DNA from: Saprospiraceae bacterium
Lineage (GTDB): Bacteria; Bacteroidota; Bacteroidia; Chitinophagales; Saprospiraceae
Assembly: GCA_026983735.1 (NCBI GenBank)
Contig: JALSTN010000255.1
Coordinates: 1-34,485, forward strand
Direction of reading: 5' to 3'
DNA length: 34,485 nt
The notes beneath the pieces were generated by a model, which was not told the origin of the DNA, ran no database searches, and was given only the letters and a program-made list of their open reading frames with translations. A program made the translations under genes and the position numbers. Positions 18,005 to 26,748 of the stretch are shown here, piece after piece (position 1 is the first letter of the stretch; each line of letters opens with the position of its first letter).

Positions 18005-18646
18005 TTAGGAAGCTATGTCTTTTCGGGCTTGGATAAGACGTGAAGTCCGCAAGAACAAACTTGTTTCCGGTCCTATATTGAAGAGCAGATCTAAGATGCA
18101 TAAACCAGGGACAAAAGGAAGCCGATCACTAAATACTTGAATATATGGATTTGAAGGAATTTTATCGATGGAATTGGGGGTGTAATAATCCTTAATCACT
18201 TCAAATTCATTTGAATTATAAGGTATGAAATGTTTTGTGCGTTGGAGGTCAATGCGTATACCGGCCAATCGCAGAACAAGAGAGAGCGCTTTCACATTGA
18301 ATTCGAAGAGGGTGGGAGGGATATCCTCAAATAGAGCGCGAAGGAAAGGAAAATAATCTTCAAAATAGGGCGCTCGTCCATAGGCACTCTGAATGGCATG
18401 AATGTGTTTTGGAGGCCAATGCGTATCATCGGCGATAAGAACCTCTGTGATCAATCGTCCATTGTTCTTTCCCTTCCGCAGGGGTATTACTAAGGGAATA
18501 GCTCCATTGGGACCCAAGATATCGTAACGATTGCGAAAAGAGCGTTTGTTGTAATGTTCATGTTGTTCTATTTCGACAGTGTCATGGTGGGCTAATTCCC
18601 GCATGAATTCTACCGGCGGAAATGCCATCGTTTCTATTACGAGCAT
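18005..18646 (-). CDS. WbqC-like family protein
   Basis: The 213-residue protein matches the WbqC-like family: an N-terminal FPPVEFMREL segment, EHYNKRSFRNRYDILGPNGAIPLVIPLRKG, and HIHAIQSAYGRAPYFEDYFP followed by an LFEFNV element. The name comes from O-antigen clusters, but the biochemical role is unknown; a link to surface-sugar synthesis or N-acyl modification is only suggested in the literature. Here there are no glycosyltransferases beside it. It follows the unrecognised 235-residue gene with a 6-base gap, so the two are likely one transcript. A partial copy of the dispersed motif (GGTATGAAATG) lies within the gene at 18222. Confidence 0.82.
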   Translation of the reverse strand: MLVIETMAFPPVEFMRELAHHDTVEIEQHEHYNKRSFRNRYDILGPNGAIPLVIPLRKGKNNGRLITEVLIADDTHWPPKHIHAIQSAYGRAPYFEDYFPFLRALFEDIPPTLFEFNVKALSLVLRLAGIRIDLQRTKHFIPYNSNEFEVIKDYYTPNSIDKIPSNPYIQVFSDRLPFVPGLCILDLLFNIGPETSLFLRTSRLIQARKDIAS

Positions 18647-18652
18647 AAGGCG

Positions 18653-19360
18653 TTAGTAGTCATCTAAGAATTTACAGTATAAAGTTCTAATCTCTTTTAA
18701 TAGATCAGTATTCAATTTTGGTTTGTATACTCTTATTGCATCAACAATTTTGTCGTTTAGGTAAAAGGACGCCAAGCAAACATCGTAGTTTTGATCGCTT
18801 ATGTTGTATTTGATATCGGTGGTTATTTTACGGAATAACTCCCAATTTGGTTTTTGGGGAATGACACAGTACGCCATTTTGGGTTGAAACTCATCTTTGA
18901 AAATCCCCTCTCCCAAGTCCCCCAGTTCAAAGAATTTTTTCAGTTTAATTAAAACCGTGTGATTTTTTACTTTTCTTCTCGATTTCATAAAGTTAAATCC
19001 CTCTTCCATAAAGGCATTTTGAACCGTTCGTATGTCTTCAAACTGTTTCATTCCTTTGATCCGGATAGCCGGAAGCATCTTACTCCCATCATGAATTTCA
19101 GAAGCACTGGATTTTAAGGTGAAATTTAAAAATTTATTAAATTTTTCAGTAGCTCTTAGAATACTTTCCCAGGTATATTTTTCTTTCGTAATGAGCAATG
19201 TAGATCGGGGTTTAGTTAGATCGACGACATCTTGTCCGTAATATCCGGGAAAGGGATGATCAATCTCTACTACATAGCTGCCGGGAAGGATACTGTGCGA
19301 CAATGAGCTTACGGATTCTTCTTTGAAAATATAACCGGTAACTTCTTTTCTATTAGCCAT
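18653..19360 (-). CDS. Conserved-looking hypothetical protein, 235 residues
   Basis: I do not recognise this family. The start is placed at ATG 19360 (MANRKEVTGYIFKEESV). An upstream in-frame start at 19465 would add 35 residues lacking signal-peptide character and would run over the palindrome and motif copy that look regulatory. The product has no signal peptide, membrane segment or cysteine motif. It is basic and soluble-looking, with features such as GSYVVEIDHPFPGYYGQDV, KSRRKVKNHTVLIKLKKFFELGDLGEGIF and a DVCLASFYL strand. It could be a nucleic-acid-, nucleotide- or lipid-associated cytoplasmic protein, but nothing decides this. It sits between cdsA (201 bases upstream) and the WbqC-like gene (6 bases downstream). 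Confidence 0.75.
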   Translation of the reverse strand: MANRKEVTGYIFKEESVSSLSHSILPGSYVVEIDHPFPGYYGQDVVDLTKPRSTLLITKEKYTWESILRATEKFNKFLNFTLKSSASEIHDGSKMLPAIRIKGMKQFEDIRTVQNAFMEEGFNFMKSRRKVKNHTVLIKLKKFFELGDLGEGIFKDEFQPKMAYCVIPQKPNWELFRKITTDIKYNISDQNYDVCLASFYLNDKIVDAIRVYKPKLNTDLLKEIRTLYCKFLDDY

Positions 19361-19440
19361 AATTCGTTGGTTTTGTAGTATGAAATGGTTGAATTGAGGT
19401 AAATATGAATAATTGTGAATACAAAATGCTGTCCTAAATG

Positions 19441-19456
19441 TATGAAATATTTCATA
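19441..19456. promoter_or_regulatory. Perfect 16-base palindrome (candidate operator)
   Basis: TATGAAATATTTCATA is its own reverse complement. It lies 81 bases upstream of the preferred start of the 235-residue protein. Each half is TATGAAAT, the octamer at the heart of the dispersed motif, and one copy of that motif is only about 50 bases away at 19378-19393. Confidence 0.5.
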
Positions 19457-19561
19457 TCTGAGCAAAAAAATCGGGGAAAATATTTTAAATATCTGACCTT
19501 AGCTTCTTTCTTTTCCTCCTATGGGCCTACGTTCCTTGCTTTGTTTACTTAGAAAAAAATA

Positions 19562-20389
19562 CTACCATTTCATAACAGATAACCAAACTATTATAAACGG
19601 AAATGCAAAAATAAGACTGTCAAATCTGTCCAAGATCCCCCCGTGACCGGGAAGTATATTTCCCGAGTCTTTTACGCCAACACTTCGCTTGAAAACAGAT
19701 TCGTAGAGGTCGCCGACGGTGCCAAATATCCATACTATAACTCCGATCGTGAGCCACTGAAAGAAGGTCTGTTGTGGGGAAATCCATAAACTATTGACTA
19801 TTGAGATGAGAAGAATACCGACGAAGCCCCCCACCCAGCCTTCTACTGTCTTTTTTGGAGAAATGGTGCTCGCCAAAGCGTGTTTGCCCCAACGGCGTCC
19901 TGAAAAATACTGTGCAATATCTGATGCCCAAATTAAGAGCAGTATTCCCACAAAAAAAGCATATCGATGGCTCCCTTCCCTCGTGATATACATGATCATG
20001 AGTCCAAATGACCATGCCGGCCATGCTATCGATGCCATCAATAATGCCATGGTATTTTTAAGCGGTCCCTTGCTCAGTAAATAGAGTCCCGATATCAAAT
20101 ATATTCCAACCGTTATCCAAGCAAATATATCTAGAGTTAGGAGCCCTTCCGATGGTTTAAATGCATAAATAGAAGACCTTGTCAAAGCCCAAATATTGGA
20201 TAAAATAACCGCAATGACTCCCATCATGGGCAATGCTGCTCTCCTAAAAAAGGAAGCCAACTCTAAGAGGGCTAAGATGCCAATTATAGTGAGTAAAACA
20301 ATGAAACCGGTTCGGAAGGAAAGTAGGAACAAAAATAGGGATCCTGCAATAATCCCCGTAAGGATACGTGTTTTTAAGTTTTGGTTCAT
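19562..20389 (-). CDS. cdsA: Phosphatidate cytidylyltransferase
   Basis: The 275-residue polytopic inner-membrane protein has about seven or eight hydrophobic segments. Near the C-terminus is the diagnostic CDP-alcohol synthetase signature (SVFKRSVGVKDSGNILPGHGGILDRFDSLIF), containing the KD, HGG and DR.D residues. It makes CDP-diacylglycerol from CTP and phosphatidic acid, the branch point for phosphatidylethanolamine, phosphatidylglycerol and cardiolipin. An ASDIAQYFSGRRWGKH loop, also typical of the family, is present. The length matches normal CdsA. The gene is divergent from pdxJ and lies upstream of the hypothetical/WbqC pair. A TACTTTTA box on the minus strand near 20416-20423 may be its promoter. 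Confidence 0.95.
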   Translation of the reverse strand: MNQNLKTRILTGIIAGSLFLFLLSFRTGFIVLLTIIGILALLELASFFRRAALPMMGVIAVILSNIWALTRSSIYAFKPSEGLLTLDIFAWITVGIYLISGLYLLSKGPLKNTMALLMASIAWPAWSFGLMIMYITREGSHRYAFFVGILLLIWASDIAQYFSGRRWGKHALASTISPKKTVEGWVGGFVGILLISIVNSLWISPQQTFFQWLTIGVIVWIFGTVGDLYESVFKRSVGVKDSGNILPGHGGILDRFDSLIFAFPFIIVWLSVMKW

Positions 20390-20508
20390 ATCTGTACATT
20401 CATAGATTTCGCATAAAAGTAAAGCGAATTATTGATTCTGAATTCATCTTTTCAAATAAGAAAGCGAAGAAGCTGTCGATTGGATGCTGAGATGTAGATA
20501 AATTACGT

Positions 20509-20516
20509 TACTTTTG
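20509..20516 (+). promoter_or_regulatory. Candidate -7 box of pdxJ
   Basis: TACTTTTG matches TAnnTTTG and ends 10 bases before the ATG at 20527, leaving almost no leader. Confidence 0.45.
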
Positions 20517-20526
20517 GGCAAAAAAT

Positions 20527-21246
20527 ATGCCTATGACTCGTTTGAGTGTAAATATAAACAAAGTGGCCTTGCTTCGCAATGCAAGAGGCGGTAATCTACC
20601 CGATCTCATTCAATTCGCTAAGGATTGCGAGGAGTTCGGGGCTCAAGGAATTACAGTGCATCCCAGACCGGACGAGAGACATGTAAGATATGATGATTTG
20701 AGACCATTAAAACAAGTAGTGCAAACAGAGTTCAATATCGAGGGGTATCCCTCAGAGTATTTTTTGCAGAACATACTGGACGTTAAACCCGATCAATGCA
20801 CATTGGTGCCGGATCCTCCCGGCGTATTAACCTCTGATACAGGGTGGGATATGTGGAAAAATCAATCCTTTCTCAGCGATGTAGTTAGGGAATTGCATAA
20901 AGTGGGAGTCCGAGTGAGTTTATTTTGCAATCCCATCGAACGAGAGGTAGAAGGTGCGGCTAAAACGGGAGCAGATCGCGTGGAGTTTTACACAGGACAC
21001 TATGCTGAGCAGTATGAATCGAATCGGGAGGCCGCTATCGCACCTCATATATCAGCCGGAAAAACAGCAGCTGAGTTGGGCTTGGGAGTTAATGCGGGGC
21101 ATGACCTCAACCTCGATAATTTGGCTTTTTACCACCAGCAGATGCCTATGCTAGCAGAAGTGAGTATTGGCCATGCACTAATCTCAGATGCACTTTATTA
21201 CGGTGTATCCAATACGATCCAAATGTATCGGGTTTTGCTATCCTAA
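20527..21246 (+). CDS. pdxJ: Pyridoxine 5'-phosphate synthase
   Basis: The 239-residue protein condenses 1-deoxy-xylulose 5-phosphate with 3-amino-2-oxopropyl phosphate to make pyridoxine phosphate (DXP-dependent vitamin B6 route). Typical PdxJ motifs are present: LSVNINKVALLRNARGG, GITVHPRPDERHVR, EGYPSEYFL, CTLVPDPPG, VRVSLFCNP, ADRVEFYTGHYA, LGLGVNAGHDLNLDNL and VSIGHALISDAL. The length equals the family norm. The start may be ATG 20527 or the in-frame ATG 20533; the difference is two residues. It is a single plus-strand gene divergent from cdsA. The other B6 genes are not in view. Confidence 0.97.
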   Translation: MPMTRLSVNINKVALLRNARGGNLPDLIQFAKDCEEFGAQGITVHPRPDERHVRYDDLRPLKQVVQTEFNIEGYPSEYFLQNILDVKPDQCTLVPDPPGVLTSDTGWDMWKNQSFLSDVVRELHKVGVRVSLFCNPIEREVEGAAKTGADRVEFYTGHYAEQYESNREAAIAPHISAGKTAAELGLGVNAGHDLNLDNLAFYHQQMPMLAEVSIGHALISDALYYGVSNTIQMYRVLLS

Positions 21247-21659
21247 AAAAAGCAATATTTTCTAATGCGTCATTTTTTTAGATTCAATATATTATTTTGA
21301 ATTTACTATTAATTGTTGTTATAAACGATATATTGTTTTGAATATAGAAACAGTGAAATAGAGGAACTTCTTGGAGTAAAATCTTCCTTTTAGCATCTAT
21401 TTCCGTTTTTTTTATGAAATTCTGAAAAAAAATTTAACGAATTGTCCGTAAAAAAGCACTCCCTTAAAAATCGGTATTATTTCTCTTATAGTATTGAGAG
21501 TAAAAAGGCTAAATATTATTTATTAATTTAATATTATATATTATTGCTATTCTTGTGGTCCATTTGTAATACTTTTTTAGTGTTAATGTTATGTTAATTT
21601 TTCTAAAATAGCTATTTTTGCTATTGAAAGAGAGAATTTCTTAACCAAAAATTAAACAT
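21247..21659. other. A/T-rich upstream region of the susC operon
   Basis: These 413 bases hold no gene. They contain a direct repeat (21287-21302 and 21328-21343, ATATATT[A/G]TTTTGAAT, 15 of 16 identical, 41 bases apart) and the -7-like TATTTTTG at 21613-21620. The rest is A/T-rich DNA without recognised structure. Confidence 0.5.
21613..21620 (+). promoter_or_regulatory. Candidate -7 box of the susCD operon
   Basis: TATTTTTG matches TAnnTTTG and ends 39 bases before the susC ATG. TGTTA about 17 bases upstream is the nearest weak -33 candidate. Confidence 0.45.
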
Positions 21660-24600
21660 ATGAAAAACGTATTATTGGCCTTCGTAGGCTTGCTATTGTC
21701 TACGAGTATGGCCTTTGCACAGCGTGCAGTTTCCGGTACAGTTACCGATGATAACGGGGAAGCCCTTATCGGTGCCAGCGTACTCGCAAAAGGCACAACG
21801 GCAGGAACAGTGACAGACTTTGATGGACACTTTAATTTAGAGGTTCCGGATGGAGTCAACACTTTGGTTATCAGTTATACGGGCTATGATTCAAAAGAAG
21901 TTGAGCTCGGTGATGCATCCACAGTTAACATTATCCTTAGTGAAGGTGTTCAATTGGGTGAAGTTGTAGTAACGGGTTTGGGTATCAAACGTGAGAAAAA
22001 GGCCTTGGGGTACGGTGTATCTTCATTAAGTGGGGATGCCGTTGCCAGTAAGCCTGAATCTGACATTGCCAAAATTATGTCCGGTAAAGTGACCGGGGTC
22101 AATATCACACAGACCTCCGGAATGGTAGGAACAGGAACTAACATTATTATTAGAGGGTATTCTTCTATTACGGGGAACAACCAGCCCCTTTTCGTTGTGG
22201 ATGGTATTCCTGTGAACTCATCTGTTAATACCGATAAGAACTTTGTCAAAGGAAATGCAACCGCATCTTCCCGTTTTCTGGATTTGGACCCGAACAACAT
22301 TAAAGACATTTCTGTATTAAAGGGACTTGCTGCCACTACTTTATATGGAGAGCAAGGTCGTAATGGTGTTATTTTAGTAACAACCAAAACTGGAGAAGCT
22401 GGAAAATCAGACAAGGGATTGGAGATTAGTGTTAGTCAGACATTTGGTGTAAATCAAGTTGCGAACTTGCCTAAATACCAGGATTCTTATGGTAATGGAT
22501 TCTCCGGAAAGTTTGATTGGTATTTCTCCAACTGGGGACCTAGTTTTGACGTAAGGGGAAGTAACGGTGTAGATGAAAACGGTCAGCTGTCTCATCCTTT
22601 GGATCAAGGAAAATACAACGATCACTTTCCACAGTTTAAAGGAGTGCGATATGACTATAAGCCCTATCCTAGTGCGGAGAACTTTTTCCAAAAAGGAAAC
22701 ACTTCTACCACTAGCTTCTTTGTGTCCAAGAATCTTAAGAATACTACTTTTGCATTTAATTACAGTTATACGAATGACAATGGATTTACCGCTGATTTTG
22801 CAGATCCCGAGCTCTTGAAAAGTGCTTATGCCAAGTTAGACGATGATCCGTTTAGCTTTAATTACGATGATGTTAAAAGTGGAAGAAGCAGTAACTTCTT
22901 GAGAAAACATAATTTTTCACTTGGTGCATCTACTAAATTAGAAAATGGTCTTCGTCTACATGCGACTTTTGACTATATCACATCTACTAAAGGTAACCCA
23001 CCAGCAGCTGTGGCTTATGGCTCGGGACCTGATGATGGAAACGTTTCCCTCTTCTCTGATGTGTTGTATACGCCTCGTAGTATTGATCTACTGCACTTGC
23101 CATACCAAAGTCCTGTAGATGGATCCATGGTATATTACAGAAGAGGTTCTGCCATACAAAATCCTTTATGGACGCTGAATAACTCCTTTGAGGAAGAGAC
23201 ATTAAATCGTTTTCACAGTAGTATTAAGGCAGATTATGACTTGTTGAGTTGGTTGACCTTCCGCTATCAGGTAGGACTTGACCAATACACACAGGTCAAT
23301 GACTATAAAACAAACAAAGGTGGATCTCAAGCGCCGAAAGGCTTCTTTATCACGGGCTCTCGACTGAATAGGATTATAGACCAACAGTTCAACTTACTGT
23401 ACAATTCTCAATTGACAGATGACATTGATGTAACAGGTGTAGTCGGACTAAATACCAACAAGGAAAATAGAACGTATACATACCAATCTAGTCAGGACCA
23501 GTTTATCTATGGATTGTTTACACATAATAACTTTACGGCTCATGATGGTAGTACCTTCTTGTATCGTAAGAATCTAATCGGACTCTATGGTACGGCTACC
23601 TTCGGATATAGACATTACCTATATTTAGGTGTTCAAGCTAGAAACGACTGGACTTCTGCTCTTGAGAAAGCACACCGCTCTGTCTTTTATCCTTCTGCTA
23701 GTATCTCCTTTGTTCCGACAGATCTATGGACAGATATTCAAGGTATGGGAGTAAATTACTTGAAATTGAGACTGGGATATGGTACTTCAGCCGGATATCC
23801 GGATCCCTTCCAAACCCGAAGTGTCCTTTCAGCTCAAACAAAGCGATTCATCACAAAAGGCGGAACCAATGTCAATACCAATACAGTAAGTAATCGATTG
23901 GGAAATCCTGATCTGACAGCAGAGAAGCACGTAGAAACAGAATTCGGAGTTGAGTCTAGATTCTTAAACAATAGACTAGGGCTAGACCTCTCCTTGTACA
24001 ATAAGAATTCTACAGACCTAATTATTGATTTACAATTAGATCCATCAACAGGATATACCAACACCACAACCAATGCAGCTTCCATTAACAATAAGGGAAT
24101 CGAGCTTGGATTGGACATTACTCCTGTTGATATGAGTGGTTTTAATTGGGTAGCAAGAGTGAATTTCACTAAGAATAAAAACATAGTTACCTCTGTTGGT
24201 GAAGGAGTAGATCAAGTTGTAATTGCTGGATTTACTAACCTAGGAAACTTCGCAGCACCAGGCGAGCCTTATGGTGTCATCAAAGGATCAGCTTATAAGA
24301 AGAATGCGGATGGTAAACTCTTAGTGAATTCTGCCGGTGAATACATCGAAGGCAATGGTTTGGAAATAATTGGGGATCCCAATCCTAACTATCTCCTAGA
24401 CGCGATCAATACCTTCCAGTTTGGTAACTTTGTTTTCAATGCACAAATTAGTTATAGAGACGGAGGTGATATTTGGTCAAGAACTACCGCAACCTTATTG
24501 GCTAGAGGAAATACGATTGATACGGATTTTGACCGTTTCTTCCCTGTAATTCTTCCCGGTGTATTGGCTAGTGATAAAACTACTGATAACAATATTCAGA

Positions 24601-24917
24601 TTTATGCAGGTGATGCTTGGTTCTCCGGATATTTTGGTGCAGACGAAGGATCTATTTTTGATGGAACAACAGTAAGACTAAGAGAAATCTCTTTGGCGTA
24701 TGATCTTCCTAAGAAATTTTTATCCTCTACACCTTTTGGAGCCTTCTCCTTCAAACTCTATGGTCAGAACCTATGGTATAAAGCGGTTAATTTCCCCAAA
24801 GGAGTTAACTTCGATCCTGAAGTTTTGAGTTTGGGAGTTGGAAATGGTCAGGGATTTGACTATCTGACGGGACCTACTGCCAAGCGATATGGTATTTCAC
24901 TCAATGTGAGATTCTAA
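21660..24917 (+). CDS. SusC/RagA-family TonB-linked outer membrane transporter
   Basis: The 1085-residue protein has a signal peptide (about 1-20, ending AFA-Q). A carboxypeptidase-regulatory-like domain follows (22-108, RAVSGTVTDDNGEALIGASVLAKGTTAGTVTDFDGHFNLEVP). A TonB plug is marked by VVVTGLGIKREKKALGYGVSSL and NIIIRGYSSITGNNQPLFVVDGIPV, with ISVLKGLAATTLYGEQGRNGVILVTTK. A long beta-barrel follows, ending in aromatic SLNVRF. It lacks an N-terminal STN domain, so anti-sigma signalling is not expected. SusC proteins form the pore beneath a SusD lid and import oligosaccharides, peptides or other large nutrients with TonB energy. No glycoside hydrolase or peptidase neighbours reveal the substrate. 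The susD gene follows 37 bases later. Confidence 0.96.
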   Translation: MKNVLLAFVGLLLSTSMAFAQRAVSGTVTDDNGEALIGASVLAKGTTAGTVTDFDGHFNLEVPDGVNTLVISYTGYDSKEVELGDASTVNIILSEGVQLGEVVVTGLGIKREKKALGYGVSSLSGDAVASKPESDIAKIMSGKVTGVNITQTSGMVGTGTNIIIRGYSSITGNNQPLFVVDGIPVNSSVNTDKNFVKGNATASSRFLDLDPNNIKDISVLKGLAATTLYGEQGRNGVILVTTKTGEAGKSDKGLEISVSQTFGVNQVANLPKYQDSYGNGFSGKFDWYFSNWGPSFDVRGSNGVDENGQLSHPLDQGKYNDHFPQFKGVRYDYKPYPSAENFFQKGNTSTTSFFVSKNLKNTTFAFNYSYTNDNGFTADFADPELLKSAYAKLDDDPFSFNYDDVKSGRSSNFLRKHNFSLGASTKLENGLRLHATFDYITSTKGNPPAAVAYGSGPDDGNVSLFSDVLYTPRSIDLLHLPYQSPVDGSMVYYRRGSAIQNPLWTLNNSFEEETLNRFHSSIKADYDLLSWLTFRYQVGLDQYTQVNDYKTNKGGSQAPKGFFITGSRLNRIIDQQFNLLYNSQLTDDIDVTGVVGLNTNKENRTYTYQSSQDQFIYGLFTHNNFTAHDGSTFLYRKNLIGLYGTATFGYRHYLYLGVQARNDWTSALEKAHRSVFYPSASISFVPTDLWTDIQGMGVNYLKLRLGYGTSAGYPDPFQTRSVLSAQTKRFITKGGTNVNTNTVSNRLGNPDLTAEKHVETEFGVESRFLNNRLGLDLSLYNKNSTDLIIDLQLDPSTGYTNTTTNAASINNKGIELGLDITPVDMSGFNWVARVNFTKNKNIVTSVGEGVDQVVIAGFTNLGNFAAPGEPYGVIKGSAYKKNADGKLLVNSAGEYIEGNGLEIIGDPNPNYLLDAINTFQFGNFVFNAQISYRDGGDIWSRTTATLLARGNTIDTDFDRFFPVILPGVLASDKTTDNNIQIYAGDAWFSGYFGADEGSIFDGTTVRLREISLAYDLPKKFLSSTPFGAFSFKLYGQNLWYKAVNFPKGVNFDPEVLSLGVGNGQGFDYLTGPTAKRYGISLNVRF

Positions 24918-24954
24918 CTGAAGGTCTGATTGTTTAACTTAAATTGAAAAAAAT

Positions 24955-26703
24955 ATGAAACATATAAAATTATTATTAGCTATTGTAGTTTTACTCAGCT
25001 TCGCCGGGTGTAAAAATACCTTCAATCTGGATATCAATGATAATCCTAATGCGGTATCACCGGAGCAAGCAGATGTAAACTTCCTTTTTAACAGCATCCA
25101 ATTGGATTTTGCTTTTTTTAATTCTGGAAATTCATCAACTGCAGGGGTATATTTTTCAACTAGCCAAATGGCTAGGACGACTGCATTTACTTCCAGTCGT
25201 ACATATGAGGATGCCTTTCAACCGGAGACGTTTAACTTTATATGGAGGATGGCCTATGCCAATATTCTGCCAGATGTAAAGGCCTTGACAGATAAGGCCG
25301 CAAAGGACAATCTTTCTGTTCCTATCAAAGTAGGTGCTTCTAAGATTATGGCCTCCTATGTTTTGACTACTCTTGTCGATATGTTTGGCGATGTACCCTA
25401 TTCAGAAATTGGTCAAGGAGTGAAGGTTATTTCTCCTAAAGCAGATGCCGGGCAAAGCGTTTATGCAGCAGCTGAAAAGCTATTGGATGAAGCGATTGAT
25501 GTTCTGTCTAATGCAGGGAATGAGTCCATTACTGATTTGTATTATGATGGGGATGCCTCTAAGTGGATGGCACTGGCCAATGCATTGAAGATAAGAATCT
25601 ACAACAATACCAGATTGGTTGATTCTGAAGCTGGAGCGAAGATAAAGGCGATTTTAGATGCAGGTGGACTGGATAATTTTGCAGATTTCCAATTTAAGTA
25701 TGGTGTTAATCAAACTGCTCCTGATTCTCGTCATCCCCTTTATGCCAACTCCTATGAATCCAGTGATGGGGACTATCAGAGTAACTATCTTATGTGGTTA
25801 ATGAAGTATGAAAAGGACTCGATCGAGGATCCCCGTTTACGTTTCTACTACTACCGACAAGATTTGGATTTGACGGATAATGACCCTACGATTTGGGAAT
25901 GTGTATTGACAGAGACTCCATTTCAACCTATTCCGGCCGGACAGTTTGACCATTATCTCGCAGTTGATCCTAATTTGCCCTTCTGTATAGCTTCAGAGGA
26001 TGGTTACTTTGGTAGAGACCATGGTAATGGAGAAGGTATCCCACCAGATGGACCACTACGTACCGTGTATGGTATCTATCCTGCTGGGGGAGCCTTTGAT
26101 AATAACTCCGCACAGGAGACGCAGCAGAAAGGAGAATTTGGAGCCAAGGGAGAAGGTATCATGCCTATTCTTATGGGGTCATGGGTAGATTTCATGAGAG
26201 CTGAAGCTGCATTGATGGCCAATACAGGAGAAGATGCCAAGGCACTTTTGATGTCTGGTGTTCAGAAGTCAATCTCGAAGGTTCAAGATTTCTCCTTAGG
26301 TATAATTCCTCAAAGTCAATTGGATTATGTTGTAGCCAAGAAACCGAAAGTAGTTACTGCTAAGGAAGCATTTATTGACAATTTGGATAAGAAGGACAGC
26401 ATCTATATGGCGAAGGTCTCAGATATTTATGACAACAGTTCAGATAAGCTGGATGTCATCATCAAGGAGTTCTTGATTGCTACATTTGGTACAGGATTAG
26501 AGGGATATAACATGTATCGACGTACAGGTAAACCTAACAATATGCCACCTGTTATCGATCCTCAAATCGCAAGTACGACGAAGTTTCCACGCTCCTTCCT
26601 ATACCCAGCCAACTATGTTAACTTAAATCAGAATGCTACCCAAAAAGCAAATCAACAGGTTCCTGTTTTCTGGGATAACAATCCAGATGGTCTGCTGCGG
26701 TAA
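24955..26703 (+). CDS. SusD/RagB-family nutrient-binding outer membrane lipoprotein
   Basis: The 582-residue lipoprotein has signal MKHIKLLLAIVVLLSFAGC with acylated C19. The mature start NTFNLDINDNPNAVSPEQADVNFLFNSIQLDF and the segment ILPDVKALTDKAAKD...GASKIMASYVLTTLVDMFGDVPYSEIGQG mark the SusD-like_2 branch of the family. The usual C-terminal element is VDFMRAEAALMANTGEDAKALLMSGVQKSI. In the known complex SusD caps the SusC barrel at the cell surface and captures ligand. It sits between susC (37 bases) and the small lipoprotein gene (45 bases), forming one operon. The ligand is unknown. Confidence 0.95.
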   Translation: MKHIKLLLAIVVLLSFAGCKNTFNLDINDNPNAVSPEQADVNFLFNSIQLDFAFFNSGNSSTAGVYFSTSQMARTTAFTSSRTYEDAFQPETFNFIWRMAYANILPDVKALTDKAAKDNLSVPIKVGASKIMASYVLTTLVDMFGDVPYSEIGQGVKVISPKADAGQSVYAAAEKLLDEAIDVLSNAGNESITDLYYDGDASKWMALANALKIRIYNNTRLVDSEAGAKIKAILDAGGLDNFADFQFKYGVNQTAPDSRHPLYANSYESSDGDYQSNYLMWLMKYEKDSIEDPRLRFYYYRQDLDLTDNDPTIWECVLTETPFQPIPAGQFDHYLAVDPNLPFCIASEDGYFGRDHGNGEGIPPDGPLRTVYGIYPAGGAFDNNSAQETQQKGEFGAKGEGIMPILMGSWVDFMRAEAALMANTGEDAKALLMSGVQKSISKVQDFSLGIIPQSQLDYVVAKKPKVVTAKEAFIDNLDKKDSIYMAKVSDIYDNSSDKLDVIIKEFLIATFGTGLEGYNMYRRTGKPNNMPPVIDPQIASTTKFPRSFLYPANYVNLNQNATQKANQQVPVFWDNNPDGLLR

Positions 26704-26748
26704 AGGAGGATGAAATAAATTAATATTATCAAATCAAAAAAAAGAACT

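Noticed and set aside
19361-19465. Longer start for the 235-residue hypothetical protein
   Set aside because: The extra 35 residues have no signal character and would cover the palindrome and motif copy; the ATG at 19360 gives a cleaner N-terminus.
21950-22414. 154-residue minus-strand open frame within susC
   Set aside because: It is the antisense shadow of the TonB plug region; the plus-strand protein is clearly SusC.
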